Numbered from the stretch's first letter, positions 25,958 to 35,654 are shown. The stretch is DNA of 64,000 nt from Domibacillus mangrovi (GCF_001906925.1 NZ_MRWQ01000004.1:248001-312000); one strand, 5' to 3'. Translations and numbers: made by a program. Notes: generated from the sequence alone by a model not told the origin.

Positions 25958-27064
25958 CTACATGAAATACTTTTTCAGTAATTCAATATTTTCAATCGCT
26001 TCATCCCGCATAACCGCCGCATTCTCAGCAACTTTCATACTGAGATCGGCCCTTTTATTCAATACATCACGCGTATTTTCGACCAATTGATCCCGGTCAA
26101 GATCCTCTAAACGGAACGAATAATCCCACATTCCGCTCCGCTTTAATAAACTTTCCACCTTTTTATCGTAACTGATGCCAACGTGAGGAACCGCTGTGAG
26201 CGCCGAGAAAATTAATGAATGCAAACGTAAACCAACCGTTGCCTCACATCCTCCGATAAAGTTCAAATATTGATTCGGCGTAAAATCACCCGCTAGTAAA
26301 TGACAAGCCGATGCGTTGTTCATCTTTTGAATCACTCGCTTCGACGCGTCCACGTCGTGATGACCTTCCATCGGGACAAACACAGGCGTCACCGAATCGC
26401 TCTCGATCAATTCATCAAGTGCGGATGCGAGCTTGTCCTCGTAATCACTATGTTCAAACCATGGTCGAACAGATACAGCGAGAAGCTTTTCACTGCCTGT
26501 CAAATTCAAACTTTGCAAACAGGCTTGATCTTCTTTTTTCTGAAAAGCAAACACGATATCTGCGGTCACAACCGTTTTTGGGCGGGTGACGCCGAGTTCA
26601 TGAAGATAGTCTTTTGAATATTGGTCGCGTACCGTAATGAAGTCCGCTTTGTTGGCAAAACATCTCATTAAAAACTTGCCCCACGTGGACGTGACAGGAC
26701 CGATGCCTTGCGAGAAAAACATCACGCGTGCACCGCATAGTTTCGCGAGCATGGCGATGATTAAATAGTAAGGAAGAGGGCCAAACAAAAACTTCGTCGG
26801 ATATGTATCCTGCAATAATCCACCGCCGCCGGAAATTAAGACATCCGCGTTCCGGAGCGCTTTTATTTTCTCTTTATTTTCACGCCGCCATGCACGGTAC
26901 ACGGTTTTTACATTGTGTTCGCGCGCCGTTTGTTCAGGTGACAGCGAAAACACTGTTATATCAATATTAGGAACTTCTGACCGTAAATTATCGACAATCG
27001 ACTCAAGGATCGCTTCATCCCCAGTGTTGCCAAGTCCGTAAAAACCGGAAATCACTACTTTCAA
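25958..27064 (-). CDS. csaB: CsaB polysaccharide pyruvyl transferase
   Basis: Adds a ketal-linked pyruvate to a sugar of the secondary cell wall polymer, the modification SLH domains recognise. The N-terminus SGFYGLGNTGDEAILESIV is diagnostic; ADVLISGGGGLLQD, FFSQGIGPVTSTWG, AVSVRPWF and TVGLRLHSLIFSA follow. The open frame extends to 27133, but AGGAGG upstream of TTG 27064 fixes the start there, giving 368 residues. Its presence among some ten SLH loci is the expected partnership. It diverges from wecC and precedes a glycosyltransferase in the same transcript. Confidence 0.94.
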   Translation of the reverse strand: MKVVISGFYGLGNTGDEAILESIVDNLRSEVPNIDITVFSLSPEQTAREHNVKTVYRAWRRENKEKIKALRNADVLISGGGGLLQDTYPTKFLFGPLPYYLIIAMLAKLCGARVMFFSQGIGPVTSTWGKFLMRCFANKADFITVRDQYSKDYLHELGVTRPKTVVTADIVFAFQKKEDQACLQSLNLTGSEKLLAVSVRPWFEHSDYEDKLASALDELIESDSVTPVFVPMEGHHDVDASKRVIQKMNNASACHLLAGDFTPNQYLNFIGGCEATVGLRLHSLIFSALTAVPHVGISYDKKVESLLKRSGMWDYSFRLEDLDRDQLVENTRDVLNKRADLSMKVAENAAVMRDEAIENIELLKKYFM

Positions 27065-27104
27065 ACGGATAATCCTCCTAGTTTGTACTTGAAAACTAAC
27101 CTTC

Positions 27105-27133
27105 ATTTTATCACCGAAACGTGGCGTATTCAA
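27105..27133 (-). promoter_or_regulatory. Promoter of the csaB operon
   Basis: On the minus strand TTGAAT (27133-27128) and TAAAAT (27110-27105) are 17 bases apart, a good SigA-type promoter about 40 bases upstream of the csaB start. Confidence 0.65.
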
Positions 27134-27188
27134 ATCGAATTTGCTATACTATGAAAAGCTATTGAAAGAAAAGAGAGGGTCCTTACAG

Positions 27189-28454
27189 ATGCAGAAAATA
27201 TGTATTATTGGATTAGGATATATCGGACTGCCAACTGCAGCCGTCTTTGCCCGCGCCGGTTTCGATGTTGTCGGTGTGGACATAAATGCACAAGTGATTG
27301 AGTTGTTAAACAAAGGTGAAATTATAATAGAAGAAAACGGTTTGCCAGAAGTCGTGAAAGAAGCCGTTGAATCTGGTAAACTGCGTGCGGCACTTGCGCC
27401 GGAAGCAGCGGATGCGTTTATCATTGCTGTACCGACACCGGTTCATGAAGATCATAAAGCGAACGTTGACTACGTTGTGAGTGCAGTGAAACAAATTGTG
27501 CCGCACGTGCAAAAAGGCGATGTCATTATCGTTGAATCGACCATCCCGCCGCGGACAATCGATGACGTTGTGGCACCGATTTTTAAAGAAGCCGGCTTTA
27601 ATCCAGAGAAAGACATTCATCTGGCCCATTGCCCGGAACGCGTATTGCCCGGCCGCATTTTGATCGAGCTCGTTGAAAATGCACGCATCGTCGGCGGTCT
27701 TACTCCCGAGGCGGCTGAAAAAGCGGCAGACGTCTACCGCCGTGTTGTGACAGGTGATATTTTAGTAACCGAAGCAGTGACGGCTGAAATGTCGAAGCTA
27801 ATGGAGAATACATTCCGCGACGTAAACATTGCGCTTGCGAATGAATTGTCAAAAATTTGTGGTGCACTCGGCGTCGATGCGCATAAAGTAATCGAACTTG
27901 CGAACCGCCACCCTCGTGTGAATTTGCACCAGCCGGGTCCAGGCGTTGGTGGACACTGCTTGGCCGTCGATCCGTATTTTATCGTGGAAAAAGCGCCAGA
28001 AGAAGCACAGATTATTAAATTGTCACGTGACATTAATAACTCGATGCCGGATTACGTCGTCGATCAAGTGCTGCGCATGACGGGCGATATTGAAAAGCCG
28101 ACTGTTGCGCTGCTTGGTTTAACGTATAAAGGAAACATCGATGACGTCCGCGAAAGCCCGGCGATCGAAATCGTTGAAAAAATGATCGAGAACCCTCGCT
28201 TTGACGTACGCGTCCACGATCCACACGTCCGCGGTGAACAAGTCAAATTCCCGCTCGTTTCATTTGAAGACGCGATTGCAGGCGCTCATTTAGTCGTTGT
28301 GCTCGCCGATCATAATGAATTTAAAGAATTGAATAAAGAAATATTCGTTGCCGGGATGGCCCGTCCAGTCGTATTTGATACGAAAAACTGCACAGGTTTA
28401 ACGAGTACAGACGGCCTCACCGTACACAAAATCGGTGACCTCCGCGGTTTGTAA
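27189..28454 (+). CDS. wecC: UDP-N-acetyl-D-mannosamine dehydrogenase type nucleotide-sugar dehydrogenase
   Basis: Oxidises a UDP-sugar at C6 with two NAD, most likely UDP-ManNAc to UDP-ManNAc-uronate. The 421 residues carry the Rossmann motif CIIGLGYIGLPTAAVFA, K204 (TAEMSKLMENTFRDVN) and the catalytic C257 in GPGVGGHCLAVDPYFIV. HPRVNLHQPGPGVGGHC follows the WecC pattern and not the UDP-glucose dehydrogenase one. ATG 27189 follows AGAGAGGG; an upstream in-frame extension to 27141 lacks a ribosome site. It is followed by a WecG/TagA-type transferase, the classical user of ManNAc or ManNAc-uronate donors. Confidence 0.88.
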   Translation: MQKICIIGLGYIGLPTAAVFARAGFDVVGVDINAQVIELLNKGEIIIEENGLPEVVKEAVESGKLRAALAPEAADAFIIAVPTPVHEDHKANVDYVVSAVKQIVPHVQKGDVIIVESTIPPRTIDDVVAPIFKEAGFNPEKDIHLAHCPERVLPGRILIELVENARIVGGLTPEAAEKAADVYRRVVTGDILVTEAVTAEMSKLMENTFRDVNIALANELSKICGALGVDAHKVIELANRHPRVNLHQPGPGVGGHCLAVDPYFIVEKAPEEAQIIKLSRDINNSMPDYVVDQVLRMTGDIEKPTVALLGLTYKGNIDDVRESPAIEIVEKMIENPRFDVRVHDPHVRGEQVKFPLVSFEDAIAGAHLVVVLADHNEFKELNKEIFVAGMARPVVFDTKNCTGLTSTDGLTVHKIGDLRGL

Positions 28455-28502
28455 AATGTTCGGAAACAGAATAAACGATCAATGAAAAAGGTGAGATAAA
28501 CG

Positions 28503-29231
28503 GTGAAAAAGGAACAATATTTAGGTGTGTCGGTATCGCCGCTCACGTATGATCAAATTATCACGGATATGAAGACACGCATCCAAAGAGGCGAACAGTC
28601 CACAGTCATCGCCGTCAACCCTGAAAAAGTGATGACCGCAAGACGCGACCCGCTCGTCAAAGACCTTATTAACAATTCAACGTACCAGATTGCAGATGGC
28701 GTCGGTATGATCATTGCCGCTAAATTAAAAAAAGGCGAGTTGAAGGAGCGGGTGACGGGCGTTGATATGATGGGGCGCATTCTTCAGATGGCAGCGGCCG
28801 AAAACCTCGGTGTCTTTTTCTATGGCGCAAAAGAAGCGACAGTGAAGAAAGCGAAAGAAAATCTAGAAGCTACGATTCCTGGATTACGTGTCGTTGGATA
28901 CGAAAATGGCTACGTGAAAGATCAGAATGCATTGCTCGAAAAAATTCAAACGTCCGGTGCTCAGATCATTTTTGTTGCCCTCGGAAGTCCGCGTCAAGAA
29001 CTATGGATTCGTGAAAATATGCCGAAATTACCAGAAGTAAAAGTATTGCAAGGCGTCGGCGGCAGCTTCGATGTGTACTCTGGTAACGTACAGCGAGCAC
29101 CGGAATTTTACAGGAGAGCCGGGCTCGAATGGCTGTACCGGCTCATGAAAGAACCGAAACGTTTGAAACGTCAAATGGCTTTGCCGAAATTTCTTGCAGC
29201 GGTCATCACCTCGCGGGGGGACAAAAAATGA
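28503..29231 (+). CDS. tagA: WecG/TagA/CpsF family glycosyltransferase
   Basis: Membrane-associated GT26 transferase that adds a ManNAc-type sugar to undecaprenyl-PP-GlcNAc, an early step of wall-polymer synthesis. The 242 residues show AVNPEKVMTARRDP, the catalytic D65 in YQIADGVGMI, RVTGVDMMGRIL, FFYGAKEATVKKA, FVALGSPRQELWI and GVGGSFDVYSGNVQRAPEF, all family marks. The GTG start follows AAAAAGGTGAG. It overlaps the next glycosyltransferase by four bases (ATGA). With wecC upstream it probably uses UDP-ManNAc or its uronate to prime the polymer that anchors SLH proteins. Confidence 0.9.
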   Translation: MKKEQYLGVSVSPLTYDQIITDMKTRIQRGEQSTVIAVNPEKVMTARRDPLVKDLINNSTYQIADGVGMIIAAKLKKGELKERVTGVDMMGRILQMAAAENLGVFFYGAKEATVKKAKENLEATIPGLRVVGYENGYVKDQNALLEKIQTSGAQIIFVALGSPRQELWIRENMPKLPEVKVLQGVGGSFDVYSGNVQRAPEFYRRAGLEWLYRLMKEPKRLKRQMALPKFLAAVITSRGDKK

Positions 29232-30298
29232 AGGTGCTTCATTTAATTAGCGGCGGTGAAACAGGCGGATCGCGCAAACACGTCATTACGCTTCTTGAAC
29301 AATTCGAGCCGTCGGAAGTGACGCTTGCCATTTTTCAAGAAGGTGCACTCGCAGAAGAAGCGCGGGCAGCTGGTATTCGTACGGAATTGTTCGCGCAAAA
29401 ATCACGCTATGATCTGTCCGTTCTAAAAAGACTTGCGAAATTCATTCAAGCGGAGCAATTTGACATTTTGCATTCGCATGGTCCGCGCGCCAACCTGTTT
29501 GGCATTTATTTGAAGAAGAAAACGGGTATCCGCTGGGTAACGACTGTTCATAGTGATCCAGCGCTTGATTTTGTAAAAGGTGGCGTCAAAGGCACCATTT
29601 TCACGAAATTAAGCATGTATGCGATCCGACAAATGGATCATTATTTCGCTGTATCGGACCGTTTTAAACAAAACTTAGTCTCACTCGGGATTTCAGCCGA
29701 AAAGGTACAAACTGTATACAATGGCATTTATTTTACGGAAGAACCAGCTGAATCTGCCCTGCTACATGTGCCAGATCATGCATTTGTCATCGCAATGGTG
29801 GCAAGACTTCACCCGATTAAAGGACATGAAATTGTATTTGACGCTTTACGTCAGTTAGAAATGAAGCCCCACGTCCTTTTAATAGGAGATGGGCCGATTG
29901 AAGACGAACTGCGAGAAAAAGCGAAAGATTTGCAAGATTGTGTTCACTTTTTAGGTTTCCGGAAAGATGTCGCAAATATATATGCGGCGTCTGATGTAGC
30001 TCTGCTCGCATCGTACAGCGAAAGCTTCCCACTCGCGCTGCTTGAGGCGGCGAACGAACGAATTCCGCTTATTTCCACGGATGTCGGAGGAGTGGGCGAA
30101 TTGATCACACCGGGCGAAACGGGCTGGATCATCGGAGCAGGCGATGCACACGCACTCGCCGACGCCATCCGTGGGGCGATGCAAGCGGATGTAAAAGCGA
30201 TGGGTGAAAAACTGTACGAACACGCGTCAAGCAACTTTTCATTAGACCAACTGCATAAAGCAACGAAAGAAGTATACGTCAAAATCGCGTCCCGTTAA
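29228..30298 (+). CDS. Glycosyltransferase, GT4 family
   Basis: GT-B retaining glycosyltransferase of 356 residues, with MKVLHLISGGETGGSRKHV at the N-terminus, ILHSHGPRANLFG, VTTVHSD, a mid-protein MVARLHPIKGHEIV loop, LIGDGPIEDELREKA and the donor-binding SYSESFPLALLEAANERIP. ATG 29228 overlaps the tagA stop; the longer frame to 29129 lies inside tagA. It should extend the lipid-linked glycan begun by TagA. Its 3' end forms part of the terminator stem. Confidence 0.9.
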   Translation: MKVLHLISGGETGGSRKHVITLLEQFEPSEVTLAIFQEGALAEEARAAGIRTELFAQKSRYDLSVLKRLAKFIQAEQFDILHSHGPRANLFGIYLKKKTGIRWVTTVHSDPALDFVKGGVKGTIFTKLSMYAIRQMDHYFAVSDRFKQNLVSLGISAEKVQTVYNGIYFTEEPAESALLHVPDHAFVIAMVARLHPIKGHEIVFDALRQLEMKPHVLLIGDGPIEDELREKAKDLQDCVHFLGFRKDVANIYAASDVALLASYSESFPLALLEAANERIPLISTDVGGVGELITPGETGWIIGAGDAHALADAIRGAMQADVKAMGEKLYEHASSNFSLDQLHKATKEVYVKIASR

Positions 30299-30315
30299 CT
30301 GGGGCGCGATTTTTT
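30281..30315 (+). terminator. Terminator of the wecC-tagA-glycosyltransferase operon
   Basis: AAAATCGCGTCCC (30281-30293) pairs with GGGGCGCGATTTT (30301-30313), then further T residues. The stop codon lies in the loop. Confidence 0.85.
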
Positions 30316-30929
30316 GTTTGTAGAAAGTAAGTATAGCGTTCAGAAGCTGAGTAATAGTTTGATAAATATAAATCTAATTTATGGATAAATCGTGAAATTT
30401 TAATAAAAAGAGTAAACATTACACCTAAGATATCCGATATGAATACAGACTTGATATACCGTATTTTTAAAGGTGTTTTTGTTACAGCCGAAACCAAACT
30501 GTAATGTTTTTAAGCAGCATTGAATCTAGTAACAGTGCCATATGCAACAAAAATGACAAAAAAATTAGCGAAATTCTTTAACTTTATCTAGTATATGGTA
30601 TATAATGAATAAACTGTTGAACAAATAATCTTTTTCTACCGTATTTTGCTAGTATTATTACATATATTTTTCATGATGATAACAAACATTACGATTTTAA
30701 TAAATTATGGAAATATACAAAAAAAGGTTGAAAAAATTACTTTGTTTGATAGAATGTTACTTGAGTTGTAATCTTGGTAAATTATACTTGCCTTACATAA
30801 TGATTCATCCGGTGAGAAATAAACCCAGGTACTCATGTTATGTTTTACGGAACGATTGGCCACAAGCTGATCGGTTTCAAGTATATAATTACATTAAAAA
30901 ACCTTTACAAAACGGGAGGAACTTATTAC
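30316..30929 (+). promoter_or_regulatory. Long AT-rich leader region of the first S-layer gene
   Basis: About 610 bases without a gene. A consensus -10 box TATAAT at 30601-30606, preceded by TTTAAC at an 18-base distance, is the best promoter candidate and would give a 5' untranslated leader of over 300 bases, as is common for S-layer genes. Another AT-rich stretch at 30640-30670 could hold a second promoter. The ribosome site GGGAGG (30914-30919) sets the start at ATG 30930; frames opening at 30707 and 30840 are not credible. Confidence 0.5.
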
Positions 30930-33686
30930 ATGGCTTACCAACCAAAGTCTTATCGTAAATTCGTTGCTACAGCAGCAACAGCTACACTCGTAGCAACAGC
31001 AGTCGCTCCTGCTTTTGCGGCATCTTCTTTCACAGATGTACCAGCTAAATATGAGCAAGCAGTAAATTACCTTGTGGAAAACAACATTACACTTGGTAAA
31101 ACAGCAACTACATTTGGCACAAATGAAACAATTACACGTGTTGACGCAGCGGTTATGATTGCAAAAGCACTTGAACTTGACACGTCAAATGCACCTGATT
31201 CTGGTTTCACAGATGTACCAGCACGTGCAAAAGCATATGTTGATGCATTGAAAGCAGCGGGTTTCATCAACGGTAAAACAGCAACAACGTTCGGTTCTGA
31301 TCAAGAAATCACTCGCGGTGAAATGGCAATCATCATTGCAAGAGCATATGAGCTTACAGGCGATGCTTCTAAACTATCATTCACTGACGTAGCAGACCGT
31401 TACAAAGATGCAGTTGCAGCGCTTGTTGACAACGGCATTACTTCTGGTGCAACTGCAACAACATTTGGCACAACTGCAGCAATCAAACGCGGCGATTTCG
31501 CGATTTTCGCTTATAGAGTAGAAACAAAAGACGAACTAGCTGTATCAAATGTAGCAGCAGTAACAACTGATGCAAAAACAACTGTAACAGCTACTGTTAA
31601 AAACGCTGAAGCAAACGCAACGGCTAAAGTTGAAATCTTCGCTAACGGCGGAACAACAGCTGCAGAAACAAAAACAGCTACTGTCGTTGACGGTAAAGTA
31701 ACAGCTGATTTCACTGGTCTTGCAGCTGGTACACATGTTGCAAAAGTAACAGTGGGTGAAGCTTCTGCGCAAGCAAGCTTTACGGTAGTAGCTTCTGCAA
31801 CTCCGCAAGTTGAGAGTGTAATGGCGATTAACGCTAAAGAAGTTAAAGTTGTCTTCAACAAAGTTGTAGATAAAACAACTGCTGAAAATGTAGCTAATTA
31901 CACATTAAAATTAAATGGACTTCCTTTTGGTGGTACTCTTGTAGCAGATCTTCAAGCAGATGGTAAGACAGTGCTTCTTAGCGATTCTGTAGCAGCAGAT
32001 ATCTTTACAAATGGTGATTATTATACACTTGAAGTGAAAGAAGTATTGACTAAAGATCTTAACAAAGTAACTGCTTATAAGAGTGGTACACTTAACTACT
32101 TTGATAATTCAGCACCAACTGTAGTATCATCTGAACTTAACGGTTCAAATGTACGTGTATACTTCAACGAGCCAGTTTCTGGTGTTAACTTGAAGGTCGA
32201 TGGTGGTGTATTATCAGGTGCTTTAACTTCTACTAATCAAGATGGTAAGTACTATGTAGAAATTCCGGCTTCAGCTGATGATAAAAAAGTCGGAACACAC
32301 AGTGTAATTGCATATAATGCTGTAGATGCTGATGGAAATACTCTTTCTGTAGCAGCAACTGAATACACTGTTGTTAGTGATACAGCAGCTCCATCTATAA
32401 CAAGTGTAACTGCTGATTCATCAAATACGTTCAAAGTGAAAGTAAGCGAAAAGCTTGCAGTAGCTCCAACATTTGAAGTTAAAAAAGGTGGAGTAGCGTT
32501 TATTGATGCTACAAATACAGCAACTCAAGTCGCTCTAGATTCTGAAGATCCAACGGACTTAACATATATAGTGACTTTACCTGCAACTGATATTTCAACT
32601 GCATATCCTTTGTATGCAACTAATGAAAATACAGCGGCTTTTTCAGTGAAGATTACAAATATTAAAGATAACTCAAACCTTGCTGGTGCAGATTATAATG
32701 GATCTGTTACATTAACAAAAGATGCAGTAGGACCAAAAGTATTGAGTGCAAACACAAATACAATTGATGCTCTTGGAGTTATTAAAGTTAAATTTGACGA
32801 AAATGTTTCTGCAACTGTAGACGCAACTAAAGTTAAAGTTTATAAAGATGGTGTACTATTAGCAGTAACACCAAGTGCGTTAGGAACTGACAAATTCTTG
32901 TCTATCGCTCTTCCTGCTGCTGAAGTAGGTAAACTTGCTACTTACTCTGTACAATTAGAAGCAGGTGCGGTTAAAGATGCTTCAGGAAATGACAACCTTG
33001 CCTTGTCTACATCAGCAACGTATGCTGTTACAAGTGACATTGCTCCAACTGTAACTTCAGCAGGTGCTAACAAATATCAAGTTGCTTTTGCTAGTACAAC
33101 TGATATGACTGATAGTGCAACAACAGTTTCCAACTATACATTAGATGGTAAGGCATTACCAAATGGATCAACAGTAGATTTTTCTGGAGATAAGAAAACA
33201 GTTCTTATCACGCTTCCAAGCGAGTCAGTAACTACAACTACTTCTGGATCATTACAGATTTCTAAAAATGTTGTAAACAAAGCTGATCAAAAAGTAGCAG
33301 ATGCTAGCGGAAATGCGTTTACTCAACTTGTAGGTCTTGTTGATAACGTGAAACCAGTATTAAAATCAGGTAAATTTGTTGACGCTGATGACAATAAATT
33401 GGCTGAATCTGTGGAATTAACATTCAGTGAAAATGTAACAGCTTCGAATATTGATGATTTTGAGTTTATCGTTAATGGAGCTAAAGTTACTCCTGCATCA
33501 GTTGCAATTACTAGTGGTAAAGCTGTAGTTTCATTTATTGCAGCTAACCAAATTAACGTAGCTCAAACGTTAACAGTGAAAGTAGTTCCAGCTAATGAAC
33601 AAACAGTAAAAGTAATGGATACTGTAGATGCAGATACTAATAAACTTACTGAAGGAACAACAATTACTGTTAATACAGTAAAATAA
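30930..33686 (+). CDS. S-layer protein with three N-terminal SLH domains and Ig-like repeats
   Basis: Secreted structural protein of 918 residues. The signal peptide MAYQPKSYRKFVATAATATL...AFA is nearly the same as in the protein at 48252. Three SLH domains follow (about residues 30-200; ITRVDAAVMIAKAL, ITRGEMAIIIARAY, IKRGDFAIFAYRV). The remaining 700 residues are Ala/Thr/Val-rich with repeated Ig-like (SbsA/Big_5-type) units marked by VKVVFNKVVDKTTAENVANY, VRVYFNEPVSG, IKVKFDENVS and VELTFSENVTASNIDDF. No enzyme motif is seen. It should dock on the pyruvylated wall polymer made with CsaB. Confidence 0.93.
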   Translation: MAYQPKSYRKFVATAATATLVATAVAPAFAASSFTDVPAKYEQAVNYLVENNITLGKTATTFGTNETITRVDAAVMIAKALELDTSNAPDSGFTDVPARAKAYVDALKAAGFINGKTATTFGSDQEITRGEMAIIIARAYELTGDASKLSFTDVADRYKDAVAALVDNGITSGATATTFGTTAAIKRGDFAIFAYRVETKDELAVSNVAAVTTDAKTTVTATVKNAEANATAKVEIFANGGTTAAETKTATVVDGKVTADFTGLAAGTHVAKVTVGEASAQASFTVVASATPQVESVMAINAKEVKVVFNKVVDKTTAENVANYTLKLNGLPFGGTLVADLQADGKTVLLSDSVAADIFTNGDYYTLEVKEVLTKDLNKVTAYKSGTLNYFDNSAPTVVSSELNGSNVRVYFNEPVSGVNLKVDGGVLSGALTSTNQDGKYYVEIPASADDKKVGTHSVIAYNAVDADGNTLSVAATEYTVVSDTAAPSITSVTADSSNTFKVKVSEKLAVAPTFEVKKGGVAFIDATNTATQVALDSEDPTDLTYIVTLPATDISTAYPLYATNENTAAFSVKITNIKDNSNLAGADYNGSVTLTKDAVGPKVLSANTNTIDALGVIKVKFDENVSATVDATKVKVYKDGVLLAVTPSALGTDKFLSIALPAAEVGKLATYSVQLEAGAVKDASGNDNLALSTSATYAVTSDIAPTVTSAGANKYQVAFASTTDMTDSATTVSNYTLDGKALPNGSTVDFSGDKKTVLITLPSESVTTTTSGSLQISKNVVNKADQKVADASGNAFTQLVGLVDNVKPVLKSGKFVDADDNKLAESVELTFSENVTASNIDDFEFIVNGAKVTPASVAITSGKAVVSFIAANQINVAQTLTVKVVPANEQTVKVMDTVDADTNKLTEGTTITVNTVK

Positions 33687-33781
33687 TATTAATATAAAGA
33701 CTCGTTCCTGTTATTACTCGATAAATGCCAAGATTTGTAGATCAAAAGAGTTTTAGTTTGATTCTATGTCTTGATTTTTGG

Positions 33782-33822
33782 AAAGCTCTGTGGAGAGAAA
33801 TCTCTGCAGGGTTTTCTTTTTG
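33782..33822 (+). terminator. Terminator after the first S-layer gene
   Basis: Fifteen-base stem including G-U pairs: AAAGCTCTGTGGAGA (33782-33796), loop GAAA, TCTCTGCAGGGTTTT (33801-33815), then CTTTTTG. Confidence 0.8.
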
Positions 33823-34408
33823 TTTTTGCTAAGTAACCAGGATCAAATGGAAAAATAAGCTTGTATTATAATTGTGTATAGGCTTAATATCAGCCCTAAT
33901 GCCTTTCGAGGATTTGAAAATTTAGGGTATAACAGGGTAAAGGGTAACAGAGTAGACTGACTGTTAAAGATCTGTTAGTTTGATTTTCTTAATAGATTTT
34001 GTGAAATCAATGGAAATTTCTTTGGTGGTATGGTGCTAGGTAATCACTTATGTTTTCAACATCACGAATACACTTCTCTAAAAAAGGTGTTTTTGTCATG
34101 TGAACCGTGTATAGGGTTCCTGGCTGGCTATGTATCACATTACGAGCTCCGGCAACCGACGGACAGTGCTGTTTTATGATGCGACCGACCAGCTGATGTG
34201 TTTTTTTCTTTAGGAAGAACCCCACAAACAATTCCCATGAGTTCTACATAAGGACTCCCTCATGACTAATCACATTCATCTGTAGCTAGAAACGTTCGAT
34301 CATCCGTCTGGAAATATTATAATCCTAAAAAAACCTTATTTTTGGCTCTTTTTTTCATAATCATTTATTCCTACAAAATATGTTTTTTAATCAGGATCTA
34401 TTTTTTGA
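33823..34408. other. Gene-poor stretch with one unrecognised minus-strand frame
   Basis: No supported gene. A 74-codon minus-strand frame (34007-34231) lacks a recognisable family and a convincing ribosome site; it might be a small unknown protein or a relic. The sequence around 33940-34000 and 34240-34400 has no feature I can name. It separates the S-layer gene from an SLH-gene relic. Confidence 0.35.
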
Positions 34409-34911
34409 GTCAGACCGCCAAAGGATAAAATAGGCCGTACAGCAATTGAAGAACGAGCGAAGCAGGAAGAAATCTTGAAAAACCTCGTGATTTTCATCGA
34501 ACATAGCGATGATACGAAAGAAGTCATTCAAGGACGTGTAGTTGAGTTTAAGACAGGGGAACAGGGCATTAAATTTAATGTCAATAAGTTTTCCACATTC
34601 ACTATGTTGTATATGGAAGGCACGGCAGATTACTTCGCGCAGGTACACACAACCTATACATTCACGGTTTTAAAAATGGCATATTCCGTTCGGAAGAAAC
34701 TGTGACTCGTGCGCAAATGGCTTTGATCGCCAGTCGGTGGGTTGGAAACGAATGCAAAAAGGATGCTACATCACCATTATGCATATCCTTGAAAGACGCT
34801 CTGCCCTTTAAGGATATCGCACCGGATTATTGGGCGTTTAAAGAAATTGAAGAAGCCTCAACGAATCACATTTATCAAATTGACGAGGACGGAAGTAAAG
34901 TCCTTTTCTAG
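34409..34911 (+). pseudogene. Remnant of an SLH-domain surface protein (frameshifted)
   Basis: Read from 34409 the first frame gives an end-of-domain stretch of a secreted SLH protein (GIKFNVNKFSTFTMLYMEG). Near 34643 the meaning jumps to another frame, which reads HNLYIHGFKNGIFRSEETVTRAQMALIASRW, a good SLH half, then LPFKDIAPDYWAFKEIEEAS and a stop at 34911. No start, ribosome site or signal peptide precedes it (a TGA closes the frame at 34406-34408). One frameshift and loss of the 5' part make it a broken gene, probably a relic of an S-layer-associated protein once lying in this SLH cluster. Confidence 0.75.
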
Positions 34912-34948
34912 TAAAGCAAAAACAGTCTAAGATTGGCAGGGGGCGCTC

Positions 34949-34993
34949 ATTTTTCAGAATATCACAATATAATATTGTAATATTCTGAAAAAT
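34949..34993. repeat. Near-perfect 45-base palindrome
   Basis: Two 22-base arms (34949-34970 and 34972-34993) are reverse complements except for one base, with a single central A. It is AT-rich (ATTTTTCAGAATAT at the outer end). It follows the SLH relic and could act as a terminator, a protein-binding site or a small mobile repeat. Confidence 0.7.
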
Positions 34994-35323
34994 AATAGTG
35001 ACTTTTGGCATCTAGTGTTTTATGATAGAAATGTAACTATTTGTTGTAAAATAAGAAAGTTTTCCTGTTTAAAAGTATCAAATGGGTTATGCAAGCTTTG
35101 ATCACATTATCCTTTGTTTTATCCTGATTGTTGCCAATAAAAGTGCAGGCAAAGAAACTGGAGGAAGCGACCGCTATTCAGTTGGAAGGATTACCAAATG
35201 GGTATTCGGCCATGTATTAAGAAAGAGAAGGGTGTATCCGGCATCTTCTGTTAGCAGGAGACAATGGAAGAATTGTTCACCCTAAAGAAGTAATAAGGTT
35301 AAGAAATTCTCTGTTGACCGCAG

Positions 35324-35478
35324 ATTAACGGGCAGTAAGACTCCTACTTTAAGACTTGGAGAAATCGAAAAAGGATAAGTGGGGGACAAACTGCCCGTAA
35401 AGGCCCGATTGGTTCGGGCCAGGCAGAGCCTGGTCACTCAGGTATTGCCGCAGGACGCGGCGCTCTTTACCTGAGTTC
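35324..35478. ncRNA. Structured repeat element, copy B
   Basis: About 155 nt homologous to 11235-11386. Helices are better kept than in copy A: ACGGGCAGT against ACTGCCCGT (9 bp), GGCCCGA against TCGGGCC with loop TTGGT (7 bp), CCAGGC/GCCTGG, and ACTCAGGTA against TACCTGAGT enclosing GCCGC/GCGGC. This set of nested and adjacent helices is unlike a simple terminator. No ORF in it is credible. Directly after it comes a 16-bp perfect hairpin. Function unknown; a relic of a TnpB-type transposon end is a hypothesis only. Confidence 0.55.
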
Positions 35479-35479
35479 C

Positions 35480-35523
35480 TCTTCCATCAGGGGGGATGAA
35501 AGAAAAACCCCCCTGATGGAAGA
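35480..35523. terminator. Sixteen-bp perfect hairpin after element B
   Basis: TCTTCCATCAGGGGGG (35480-35495) is exactly complementary to 35508-35523, loop of 12. There is no T tract, so it may be a terminator or the outer arm of the preceding element. Confidence 0.55.
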
Positions 35524-35654
35524 TTCACTTTATCATTGTAGCTCACAATCATTCATCGGGGTATTCTGATCTATCAAGTGTATAAAAAGAGGGCTGTCTT
35601 ATAAGCTTATTTTGTTTCAGATTTTTTATAAAATGAAGAATGGAGGTGAAATAG

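Noticed and set aside
34007-34231. 74-codon minus-strand frame as a real gene
   Set aside because: No ribosome site or family match; kept only as a remark on the gene-poor stretch.
35082-35285. 67-codon plus-strand frame before element B
   Set aside because: No ribosome site, no recognisable motif, and the product looks like translated non-coding DNA.
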